From contig LUZO01000151.1 in assembly GCA_001603685.1 (NCBI GenBank), positions 1 to 24,548 on the forward strand: DNA of 24,548 bases. The letters are read 5' to 3'. Numbering within the stretch: the stretch's first letter is position 1; each line of letters starts with the position of its first letter. The translations under genes and the position numbers were made by a program. This document shows, piece by piece, positions 1-6,628 of the stretch. The notes beneath the pieces were generated by a model. That model saw only the letters and a program-made list of their open reading frames with translations. It did not search any database and was not told the origin of the DNA. This DNA is from Bacteroidales bacterium Bact_23 (lineage in GTDB: Bacteria; Bacteroidota; Bacteroidia; Bacteroidales; Lentimicrobiaceae).

Positions 1-1
1 G

Positions 2-343
2 GTAAAATATTTGTTAAATCAAAAGAAAAATGTTATATTTGATGTTGATGTTGTTGGTGGCATGAACATCAAAAATCATTACGGAGAAAAAGCGCTTTCC
101 ATATTTGTTGCGCCGCCTTCGGTTGAAGAGCTGGAAGTCCGGCTCAGGTCGAGAAAAACCGACTCTGATGAAACAATAGCCAGACGAATGGAGAAGGCGC
201 GCTGGGAACTTGAATTTGCACCCCGGTTTGATTATGTTCTGGTAAACGGGGAGCTTGAAGCTGCCAAAAAGGAGATTTACAAGGTAGTCTCCACATTTTT
301 AAACGACACAAAAACGCTAAAACAATGCAAAAAGCTGAAGTAG
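2..343 (+). CDS. gmk: Guanylate kinase, C-terminal part (5' truncated by window edge)
   Basis: Guanylate kinase phosphorylates GMP (and dGMP) to the diphosphate with ATP in the cytosol. Only about the last 113 residues are present. The frame is open to the left edge, so the true start lies outside the window and the TTG at 11 is probably internal. Visible family signatures are the KNVIFDVDVVGG strand (Asp pair and Gly-Gly), the IFVAPPSVEELEVRLRSR segment, which carries nucleotide-contacting arginines in this family, and the RMEKARWELEFAPRFDYVLVN stretch near the C terminus. The fold and length match the second half of a roughly 190-residue Gmk. The stop at 341-343 lies inside the next gene, which starts at 325, so translation of the two is probably coupled. 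Identification is confident. Confidence 0.93.
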   Translation, partial: VKYLLNQKKNVIFDVDVVGGMNIKNHYGEKALSIFVAPPSVEELEVRLRSRKTDSDETIARRMEKARWELEFAPRFDYVLVNGELEAAKKEIYKVVSTFLNDTKTLKQCKKLK

Positions 344-1392
344 CATTGATGTTTTCCGATATACGTGGATATTCAAGGCTTCTTGAACTTGATGAGCATG
401 AAGCGCTGGAATTGCTCTCCAGACATAACGAAATTTCGCAACAGGTCATTTCTGAATATAACGGTAATCTTGTAAAGAGGCTCGATGATTCTGTTCTGGC
501 ATCTTTTATATCAGTCAATGATGCATATTTGTGCGCACTTGATTTTCTGCAACGCCTCAAAGACTATAATCAGAATAAAGACAAGCCCCGGCGGTTACTG
601 GTGAGCATTGGACTGCACAAGGGCAAAGCCGAGATTCGCAACAATGTGGTAATTGGCGAGCAGGTGAATGTTACGGCAAGGCTTCAGGCTATGGCAGAAC
701 CCGGCAGTATCTGCATGTCAAATGCCATGTATTCATCGATAAGCAAGATGATTGATATGAAGGTGGTTGAATACCGCGATGTGGAGATTGACAATCTTCC
801 GGGCAACCACAATGTATATAAAACACTTTCCATTTACCATGAGGAGTTTAAGATTGGCAGGCCTGTTGTTCACGAGAAATCTGATTTCAGATATAAAATA
901 AAAGAAATACATCATATTCCTGGAAGGGGTGCATCATTTATTACTACTGCAATTACCGCACTTCTCTTTTTTGCAGTTCTGGTAACCTTAGCTGCCGGTA
1001 TCGTGGCTGATCGAACCGAAACCAGTCTTTCGGGTATCCTTTCCATGTGGCTGCAGGCGCCGGTATTATATTTGTCGGTTATCCCCGCTTCGCTCTTTTT
1101 TGCAGCGATATACGCCCGTCGGAAGATGCGCGCCGTTTTTGATGATGTGCGCGAAGTTGATCGCATTTTGTCATACATCATGTCGCAGTTGGGTTACCGC
1201 CAGCCGGTTCACGCTAAGGGGTTAATGCTTTTCAGACCCGAGCCCGGCAATTTTCTGGTACTTGGCATGCGCAAGTTCAGAGCAAGGGTCGATGGGAATA
1301 CCATTGTATTGCAAGGCCCTTACCTCTACATGTCACGTCTGATCAAAATGCTGAAGCACTATGAGCAAACCGGGAAAACAGATATCGTCTAG
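325..1392 (+). CDS. Class III adenylate/guanylate cyclase domain protein with two C-terminal-half membrane helices
   Basis: Predicted class III nucleotidyl cyclase, making cAMP or cGMP from ATP or GTP. Residues 1-175 form the catalytic domain. The metal-binding aspartates are D12 (in MFSDIRGYS) and D55 (in VKRLDDSVLASF), with K51 at the base-recognition position. The transition-state pair N115 and R119 is in GEQVNVTARL. All main catalytic residues are present, although the usual Gly before the second Asp is D54. Two hydrophobic helices follow (about 204-226 and 243-263) with a short loop between them. A basic patch (ARRKMR) and a 90-residue C-terminal domain that I do not recognise come next. 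The start at 325 overlaps gmk by 19 bp; starting at Met9 would remove the first beta strand. The end overlaps nadD by 32 bp. Cyclase homology is strong, but base specificity and the C-terminal function are unknown. Confidence 0.85.
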   Translation: MQKAEVALMFSDIRGYSRLLELDEHEALELLSRHNEISQQVISEYNGNLVKRLDDSVLASFISVNDAYLCALDFLQRLKDYNQNKDKPRRLLVSIGLHKGKAEIRNNVVIGEQVNVTARLQAMAEPGSICMSNAMYSSISKMIDMKVVEYRDVEIDNLPGNHNVYKTLSIYHEEFKIGRPVVHEKSDFRYKIKEIHHIPGRGASFITTAITALLFFAVLVTLAAGIVADRTETSLSGILSMWLQAPVLYLSVIPASLFFAAIYARRKMRAVFDDVREVDRILSYIMSQLGYRQPVHAKGLMLFRPEPGNFLVLGMRKFRARVDGNTIVLQGPYLYMSRLIKMLKHYEQTGKTDIV

Positions 1393-1966
1393 ACCCACAG
1401 GACTCTTCTTTGGTTCATTCAATCCAATTCACAATGGTCACCTCTGTCTGGCCGAATATATGGTGGAATATGGCGGGCTCAGCGAGATCTGGTTTATCGT
1501 ATCGCCACAAAACCCTTTGAAGGATAAGACCACCCTCCTCCCCGACCATTACCGGCTCGATATGGTTGATGCTGCAATCAAGGGTGATAAACGGTTTCAG
1601 GCCTCCGACATCGAGTTCTATATGCCAAAGCCATCCTATACCATCGACACTCTGACCCGCCTCAGTGAGCAATTCAGGGGGCATGAATTTGTGATGATTG
1701 CCGGAACCGATGTCCTGCCCACCTTCCATAAATGGAAGAACTACGAGGAGCTGCTCCGCCAGTACCGGCTGATGATTTATCCACGTCACGGAGTTGATGA
1801 TCATCCGCTGCTGAGCCATCCTTCCATTACCCTGGTTAATGCGCCGCGCATCGAGATTTCGGCAAGCTTTATTCGTGAATCCATCAGAGAGGGGAAATCA
1901 ATGAAATACTTCCTTCCCGAAAAGGTAAGAGAGATTATTGATAAAAAGGGATTCTATCTCGATTAG
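1361..1966 (+). CDS. nadD: Nicotinate-nucleotide adenylyltransferase
   Basis: NadD joins ATP and nicotinate mononucleotide to give deamido-NAD+, the penultimate step of NAD synthesis in the cytosol. The 201-residue length is normal. The nucleotidyltransferase signature GSFNPIHNGH is at residues 18-27, SPQNPLK at 49-55, the GTDVLPTFHKW substrate loop at 115-125, and EISASFIRESI (the ISSTxxR-type motif) at about 165-175. The ATG at 1361 lies inside the cyclase gene, and no later start codon precedes the nucleotide-binding motif, so the 32 bp overlap is forced. gmk followed by nadD is a familiar neighbourhood in Bacteroidota; here a cyclase gene sits between them. The gene ends 14 bp before the stop of the convergent hydrolase gene. 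Confidence 0.93.
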   Translation: MSKPGKQISSRPTGLFFGSFNPIHNGHLCLAEYMVEYGGLSEIWFIVSPQNPLKDKTTLLPDHYRLDMVDAAIKGDKRFQASDIEFYMPKPSYTIDTLTRLSEQFRGHEFVMIAGTDVLPTFHKWKNYEELLRQYRLMIYPRHGVDDHPLLSHPSITLVNAPRIEISASFIRESIREGKSMKYFLPEKVREIIDKKGFYLD

Positions 1967-1980
1967 CCGTAATTGCTGGT

Positions 1981-2778
1981 TCAGCTCAGGCATCTTCTGA
2001 AGAAATCGCGCAAGACCGGGAAGATCTTCTGCGGTGCCTCAAGATATCCCATGTGGCCAACATTGTCGATCAGCATAGCCTGAACATTGCGGCCAAGCAT
2101 TACCTGAGCCATCACCTTATTATAAGGCATCCGACTGTCGTTTCGGCCCATCACAAAAAAGACCGGTAATTCCGTATTTATCAAAAAATCAAGGCTTCCA
2201 CTGCGATCCTTCATTCCTTCGAGAGAGGCAATTATTGCCTTTGAAGAGGTTGAGGCCGCTCGGTTAACCAGCTTTTCAATTTCGGAAGCAAGCCTCTCTC
2301 TGTTGATTTCGGCAAAAAGGTCGGGGATAAACTGACGTATAAACCCTCTGTGATTCATTTTCACCACATTTATGGTACGCGTGCGGTTATCCTTCCCTTG
2401 TTCATCATCGGGAGCCACATGCGAATGGAACAAACAAAGCCCCTTCGCACGGGTTTTCTCCCACGAAACCATTTCGGCTGCAATATATCCGCCCATGCTA
2501 TGGCCGCAGACCACAAAATCGTTTATCCCTTCGTAATAGAGCACGGCCGAAACCGCATCCGCCATATCGTGAATAGTGTGCACCTCGCCGAGCAGCCCGC
2601 TGCGCCCGTGCCCGGGCAGATCAATCATAATTACACTGAATTCTTCAGCCAGAAATTCCGCAAAATCGTTCCATATTTCCATCGATTCCATAAATCCGTG
2701 AAGCAGCACCACCCACGGACCTTTACCGGTTTTGCGGTAATACAATGGCGTATTTCTATAAGTGATTGAATCTGACAT
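1981..2778 (-). CDS. Alpha/beta-fold hydrolase
   Basis: A 265-residue single-domain alpha/beta hydrolase, probably cytosolic because no signal peptide is visible. The oxyanion-hole HG is at 27-28 (VVLLHGFMES). The nucleophile elbow GHSMGG is at 92-97, making Ser94 the nucleophile. Asp214 in MGRNDSRMP and His242 in VGHMGYLEAP complete the triad. The DLPGHGRS turn at 53-60 is typical of the esterase, peroxidase-like and MhpC-like branch. The substrate cannot be deduced from the sequence. It is read on the minus strand downstream of an M24B peptidase gene, separated by a probable terminator, and a near-match -7 box (TATTTTTA) lies just upstream. It may therefore be a separate transcription unit. 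Confidence 0.9.
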   Translation of the reverse strand: MSDSITYRNTPLYYRKTGKGPWVVLLHGFMESMEIWNDFAEFLAEEFSVIMIDLPGHGRSGLLGEVHTIHDMADAVSAVLYYEGINDFVVCGHSMGGYIAAEMVSWEKTRAKGLCLFHSHVAPDDEQGKDNRTRTINVVKMNHRGFIRQFIPDLFAEINRERLASEIEKLVNRAASTSSKAIIASLEGMKDRSGSLDFLINTELPVFFVMGRNDSRMPYNKVMAQVMLGRNVQAMLIDNVGHMGYLEAPQKIFPVLRDFFRRCLS

Positions 2779-2794
2779 AGTTTTAAAAATAAAT

Positions 2795-2844
2795 CAGCAA
2801 TTCCGGGTAGTTAAAGCGTTTACTCCATCAGTCCGGAATTGCCT
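2795..2844 (-). terminator. Inverted repeat between the M24B peptidase gene and the hydrolase gene; probable terminator
   Basis: Perfect 10 bp arms, GCAATTCCGG at 2797-2806 and CCGGAATTGC at 2833-2842, enclose 26 nt. Read on the minus strand, the second arm is followed by TGATTTATTTTT, a loose T tract. It would end transcription from the upstream peptidase gene just before the hydrolase start at 2778. The long loop weakens the case for a simple intrinsic terminator, and a regulatory palindrome is possible. Confidence 0.5.
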
Positions 2845-2880
2845 GGGTTAAAATTGTTTTCAGCCGTTTAAGGTCGGCCG

Positions 2881-4272
2881 CTATCTTTTCATAATCTCCT
2901 CGATTTCGGCAACCGTTTTCGGAATCGGCTTTCCGAGAACGCGATGACCGGTTTCGGTTACCAGTACATCGTCCTCAATCCTGATTCCGCCGAAATCCTT
3001 GTAGGTTTCAACCTTATCGTAATTGATGAACCCGGTATGCTGGCCCTCGTTCTTCCACTGATCGATCAGTGCGGGGATGAAATAGATGCCCGGCTCAACG
3101 GTAAGCACAAAACCCGGCTGCAGTTTGCGGCCAAGGCGCAGGAAGGCGGTTCCGAACTGTTTTGAACGCACAATCTCTTCGTCATAGCCCACATAATCCT
3201 CGCCGAGGTTTTCCATATCGTGAACATCCATGCCCATCATATGGCCGAGACCGTGCGGCATAAACAGGGCATGGGCGCCGGCTTCGACAGCCGCTTTGGT
3301 ATCGCCCTTCATCAGCCCCAGTTTTTTGAGCCCGTCAACGATAACGCCGGCAGCCAGCAGGTGAATCTCGCGATAAGGAATTCCCGGCTTTATGGCGTCA
3401 ATGGCCTTCAGGTTGGCCTCCAAAACGATTTCATAGATTTCGCGCTGACGCTGGCTGAATTTTCCGCCAACCGGCACGGTGCGGGTAATGTCGCTCGAAT
3501 AGAGGGTCTCCACCGATTCACAGCCGGCGTCCACCACCAGCATGCGGCCCTCGGTAAGGGTGTTTCCGTGATAGTGGTTATGCAGCGTTTCACCGTGAAT
3601 GCTCAGAATAATCGGGAAAGAGACCGGGCCCGCATTGGCAAGGGCTACCCCCTCGATGGTTCCGGCGATCTCCTGCTCAACAACGCCGGGATACGCCATC
3701 TTCATGGCGGTGGTGTGCATCAGCCAGGCGGCATCCACCATTTTTTCTATTTCCACAACCTCTTCGGCCGATTTGATGCTGCGCAGCTTTACTACTGCTT
3801 TAATCAGTTCAACCGAAATATTGGCTTTCAGACTGGCAACGGGAATTCCCAGCAGATCGGAGAGCTGAATTTTGGTTTCACCCCTGTAGGGAGGCAAAAA
3901 GTGAACCTTGCGGCCTTTGGCAAGCGCTTCGGCAATGTATTTTCCAAATGAAGCGAGGGGAGCGGTACTGGCAATGCCTACCAGCTTTCCGCGGTCAACC
4001 ATCGTAGGCTGAGGACCCATCCAGATGATGTCGTCCATATCCACATCATTTCCGTACAGATAGTCGGTTCTGCTTTCAAAGTCAACAATCCCGGCCAGGT
4101 CAGGTTGATTCAGGCCAAAAAAGTAGCTGAATGTACTATCCTGCCTGAAATGATAGGTATTAGAGGGATAATTGAATGAGGCTTCAGTGTTTCCGGGAAA
4201 AACAGCAATTCCTGATTTGATTTCCTTGCGAAGAGCTTCGCGCCTTGCGGCATAAATTTCTGGTGCAAACAT
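2881..4272 (-). CDS. pepP: Xaa-Pro aminopeptidase (M24B), long form with AMP_N domain
   Basis: Cytosolic aminopeptidase P removes an N-terminal residue when proline is second. At 463 residues it is full length. Residues 1-150 are the creatinase/AMP_N-type N-terminal domain (FPGNTEASFNYPSNTYHFRQ and FFGLNQPD are typical). Residues about 165-450 are the pita-bread catalytic domain. The dinuclear metal ligands are all present: D248 (VVDAG), D261 (SSDITRTVP), H344 (HGLGH), E393 (EPGIYF) and E433 (IRIEDD). It is followed downstream by a hairpin and preceded by its own TATTTTTG -7 box at 4317-4324. A second, diverged M24B gene lies immediately upstream on the same strand, so this is a tandem paralogue pair rather than a recent duplication. 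Confidence 0.93.
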   Translation of the reverse strand: MFAPEIYAARREALRKEIKSGIAVFPGNTEASFNYPSNTYHFRQDSTFSYFFGLNQPDLAGIVDFESRTDYLYGNDVDMDDIIWMGPQPTMVDRGKLVGIASTAPLASFGKYIAEALAKGRKVHFLPPYRGETKIQLSDLLGIPVASLKANISVELIKAVVKLRSIKSAEEVVEIEKMVDAAWLMHTTAMKMAYPGVVEQEIAGTIEGVALANAGPVSFPIILSIHGETLHNHYHGNTLTEGRMLVVDAGCESVETLYSSDITRTVPVGGKFSQRQREIYEIVLEANLKAIDAIKPGIPYREIHLLAAGVIVDGLKKLGLMKGDTKAAVEAGAHALFMPHGLGHMMGMDVHDMENLGEDYVGYDEEIVRSKQFGTAFLRLGRKLQPGFVLTVEPGIYFIPALIDQWKNEGQHTGFINYDKVETYKDFGGIRIEDDVLVTETGHRVLGKPIPKTVAEIEEIMKR

Positions 4273-4316
4273 TATATTATTGATTTTAGAAGTTGAAAAT
4301 CACCGTAAAAGAGTGA

Positions 4317-4324
4317 CAAAAATA
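4317..4324 (-). promoter_or_regulatory. Bacteroidota-type -7 box (TATTTTTG) for the M24B gene
   Basis: On the minus strand, TATTTTTG matches the TAnnTTTG -7 consensus used by the primary sigma factor in this phylum. It lies about 45 bp before the ATG at 4272. No convincing -33 TTTG is visible at the expected spacing, so this rests on the -7 element alone. Confidence 0.5.
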
Positions 4325-4381
4325 ATCTTTTCAGTTAAAAAAAACAGTTTAGAGCAGTCGAAATCCGGTTTTAATGTGCCC

Positions 4382-4395
4382 CTTTTCCGGAAAAG
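4382..4395. other. 14 bp perfect palindrome CTTTTCCGGAAAAG
   Basis: A perfect, loop-free palindrome lies in the 189 bp gap between the two M24B genes, about 60 bp upstream of the TATTTTTG box. A loopless palindrome is more like a dimeric protein-binding site than a terminator. No known operator is recognised, so its role is unassigned. Confidence 0.35.
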
Positions 4396-4461
4396 TCTGC
4401 GCAACCTGTGAGCTCCTTAATCATAACTGACGGAATCCGTTATTGTTTAAACAAATAGGGA

Positions 4462-5748
4462 TCAGCGTGCCATCAGAGCCTCAATCTCATGGGGTTCGAT
4501 GGGGATATGCGCCATCAGGTCAATTGGAGCATCGTCAACCAGGATATCGTTTTCAAGGCGAATTCCAAATCCTTCTTCGGGGATGTAGATCCCGGGTTCG
4601 CAGCTTAAAACCATCCCCTTCTGAAGCACATCCTGCTTTCCACCCACATCGTGAACATCCAACCCGATAAAATGAGAAGTGCCGTGCATGTAATATTTAA
4701 AGTACAACGGATTTTCCGGATCTTGATTTTTAACATCTTCACTGGTGAACAATCCCAGGCCAATAAGCTCATTTTCTACAAGTTTGCATACTTTCGCATG
4801 ATAACTATCGATGGTTGTTCCTGGCACAAGCATCAGCGAAGCCTGGCGCAGTACCCTGAGAACGGCTTCATACACTTGCCTCTGGCGAGGCGTAAATTTT
4901 CCGTTTACCGGAATGGTACGGGAGCAGTCGCCGGCGTAGTTGCCGTATTCCGCTCCAAAATCGAGCAGCAGCAGTTCACCATTTTTGCACTGCCGGTCGT
5001 TCTGGCCATAATGGAGAATGCAATTATTGATTCCCGACGCCACAATGGGCGGATATGCATGGCCCGAACATCCATTGCGGATATATTCATGGGTAATTTC
5101 GGCTTCCACCTCATATTCCATGACCCCGGGTTTAACAAAATTCAGAACCCGCCCGAAAGCATCGCCGGTAATTTCACAGGCCCGGCTAATGGCTTCAATC
5201 TCTTCAACCTCTTTTACCATTCTGAGTTTTGTAATAATGGGGGCAAGGCGATCATACTCATGCAGCGGATATTTCTGTTTCAGTTCAAGGGCAAACCTCA
5301 GATCGCGCGAAGGAACCGGAGTGCTGAAACGCGGATATTCGTTCATATTCAGGTAAACAATGCTGGCACGCGCCATCAGTTCGTGCAGAACATGGTCGAA
5401 ATCATCCAGCCATTTAACGGTTTGCACGCCCGAAACTTCGGTTACCTGTTCAAGGGTGTATTTATGGCCGTACCAGGTTACCATATGGTCGTTTGTTTTG
5501 ATGGTAAAAATTATTTCGCGCATAGCCTTATTCGGATGATCCGGAAAGAGAACCAGAATACACTTTTCCTGATCGAGTCCGGTTAGGTAAAACATATCGC
5601 TGTTTTGCCTGTATGGGAAGAACTGGTCTCCGTTGCGGGGCATTTCGTCGTTCGAATGGCAAATTACCAGCGCACCTGGTTCCAGTTTTTCAATGAGTTT
5701 TTTTCGATTTCTTACAAATAAACCGGAGTCAAATGGTTTGTATCTCAT
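4462..5748 (-). CDS. Xaa-Pro aminopeptidase (M24B), second paralogue
   Basis: A 428-residue member of the same M24B family as the gene at 2881-4272, but clearly diverged. Residues 1-165 form an AMP_N-type domain (ICHSNDEMPRNGDQFFPYRQ, FYLTGLDQE). Residues about 175-425 form the catalytic fold. The metal ligands are D263 (LLLDFGAEYG), D274 (GDCSRTIP), H359 (HGTSHF), E384 (CEPGIY) and E399 (IRLEND). This one has the shorter layout close to classic PepP. It lacks a signal peptide and is probably cytosolic, acting on proline-containing peptides. It is divergent from the sdh operon across a 187 bp gap. Both paralogues keep every ligand, so both should be active, perhaps on different peptide lengths. 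Confidence 0.92.
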   Translation of the reverse strand: MRYKPFDSGLFVRNRKKLIEKLEPGALVICHSNDEMPRNGDQFFPYRQNSDMFYLTGLDQEKCILVLFPDHPNKAMREIIFTIKTNDHMVTWYGHKYTLEQVTEVSGVQTVKWLDDFDHVLHELMARASIVYLNMNEYPRFSTPVPSRDLRFALELKQKYPLHEYDRLAPIITKLRMVKEVEEIEAISRACEITGDAFGRVLNFVKPGVMEYEVEAEITHEYIRNGCSGHAYPPIVASGINNCILHYGQNDRQCKNGELLLLDFGAEYGNYAGDCSRTIPVNGKFTPRQRQVYEAVLRVLRQASLMLVPGTTIDSYHAKVCKLVENELIGLGLFTSEDVKNQDPENPLYFKYYMHGTSHFIGLDVHDVGGKQDVLQKGMVLSCEPGIYIPEEGFGIRLENDILVDDAPIDLMAHIPIEPHEIEALMAR

Positions 5749-5813
5749 ACCTGATCATTATTTAAAATCATTATAATTTAGCTTATGGCTGTAGGATTAG
5801 CTTCTTTAATAGC

Positions 5814-5821
5814 TAAATTTG
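5814..5821 (+). promoter_or_regulatory. Probable -7 box (TAAATTTG) for the sdhCAB/frdCAB operon
   Basis: TAAATTTG matches the TAnnTTTG -7 consensus exactly. A transcription start would fall near 5826-5828, giving a leader of roughly 110 nt before the sdhC ATG at 5936. No clear -33 element is visible. The neighbouring palindrome at 5831-5850 would sit immediately downstream of this start. Confidence 0.45.
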
Positions 5822-5830
5822 TTTCTCAAA

Positions 5831-5850
5831 ATATTGAATATTTTCAATAT
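5831..5850. promoter_or_regulatory. CRP/FNR-family-like palindrome upstream of the succinate dehydrogenase/fumarate reductase operon
   Basis: A perfect inverted repeat has ATATTGAA and TTCAATAT arms separated by TATT. Its core, TTGA at 5834-5837, six bases, then TCAA at 5844-5847, fits the general half-site pattern bound by CRP/FNR-superfamily regulators. It lies 85 bp before sdhC and just downstream of the proposed -7 box, a place where a bound protein would block transcription. The site is AT-rich, so chance occurrence cannot be excluded. Confidence 0.4.
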
Positions 5851-5935
5851 GAGGGAAAGCAGTACAAATGTAAAACTTATTCGTAATCTTTCCGGGAAAA
5901 CTTCATTTTTCTTTTCACAATAACCTTTATAGCAC

Positions 5936-6598
5936 ATGGCATTAAAGTACTCATCAGTCACAAAAAAGGTCATTATGGCGCTGGTTGGTTTATTTCTGAT
6001 CAGCTTTTTGATCGTCCATCTGAGTATCAATCTTTTGATTCTTAAAAACGATGGAAGAGAAGCGTTTAATGTAGCTGCCCATTTTATGGTTTCCAATCCG
6101 GTAATTCAGGCTATGCAATGGGTGCTTTTCGGTGGATTTATCCTTCACATCCTGTTGGGTATCATTCTCCAGATTCAGAACTGGATGGCTCGTCCTACAA
6201 GGTATAAGATTGAAGGATTTTCACACACTTCATTCTTTTCGAAGTTTATGATTCACACAGGCGCAATTATTCTGGCCTTTTTAATTTTACATCTGATTCA
6301 CTTCTTCTTTAAAGCCAAATTTGGCCATATAGGAGAGGTAATGATCAACGGGAAAGCATACGAAGATATGGGGCTGCTTGTCATTAACAAGTTTAAGGAG
6401 TTGCCAATCGTAATCATGTATGTTTTCTGGCTTCTGTTCCTCGGATTCCACCTCGATCATGCATTCCATTCGGCATTTCAATCGCTGGGGTTGAATCATA
6501 ACAAATACACGCCGGCCATTTTCGGCATCAGCCGTGTACTGGCCATTTTAATTGCCGGCGGTTTCATCATTATTCCGCTGGTCATTTACTTAAGTTAA
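5936..6598 (+). CDS. sdhC: Succinate dehydrogenase/fumarate reductase cytochrome b subunit
   Basis: Membrane anchor that carries haem b and exchanges electrons with menaquinone for the SdhAB catalytic dimer. The 220-residue length and five predicted helices (about 9-32, 59-80, 104-126, 152-175 and 195-218) match the single-subunit anchor used in Bacteroidota and in Wolinella/Bacillus-type enzymes. Histidines H28, H71, H107, H119, H122 and H172 lie in or near the helices and include the likely axial ligands for two haems. It is the first gene of the operon, with sdhA 30 bp downstream. Sequence does not tell whether the main direction in vivo is fumarate reduction or succinate oxidation. frdC would be an equally fair symbol. 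Confidence 0.92.
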   Translation: MALKYSSVTKKVIMALVGLFLISFLIVHLSINLLILKNDGREAFNVAAHFMVSNPVIQAMQWVLFGGFILHILLGIILQIQNWMARPTRYKIEGFSHTSFFSKFMIHTGAIILAFLILHLIHFFFKAKFGHIGEVMINGKAYEDMGLLVINKFKELPIVIMYVFWLLFLGFHLDHAFHSAFQSLGLNHNKYTPAIFGISRVLAILIAGGFIIIPLVIYLS

Positions 6599-6628
6599 TC
6601 ATTTACTGATAAATAAAGCACTTCAGAT

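Noticed and set aside
3220..3951. 243-codon open frame antisense to the first M24B gene
   Set aside because: Its His/Gly/Asn-rich translation is the shadow of conserved peptidase motifs; no domain is visible.
4651..5586. 311-codon open frame antisense to the second M24B gene
   Set aside because: It mirrors a gene with all catalytic residues intact and has no family signature of its own.
5806..6096. 96-codon minus-strand frame across the start of sdhC
   Set aside because: It overlaps the sdhC start and promoter region, has no ribosome-binding site and encodes no recognisable domain.
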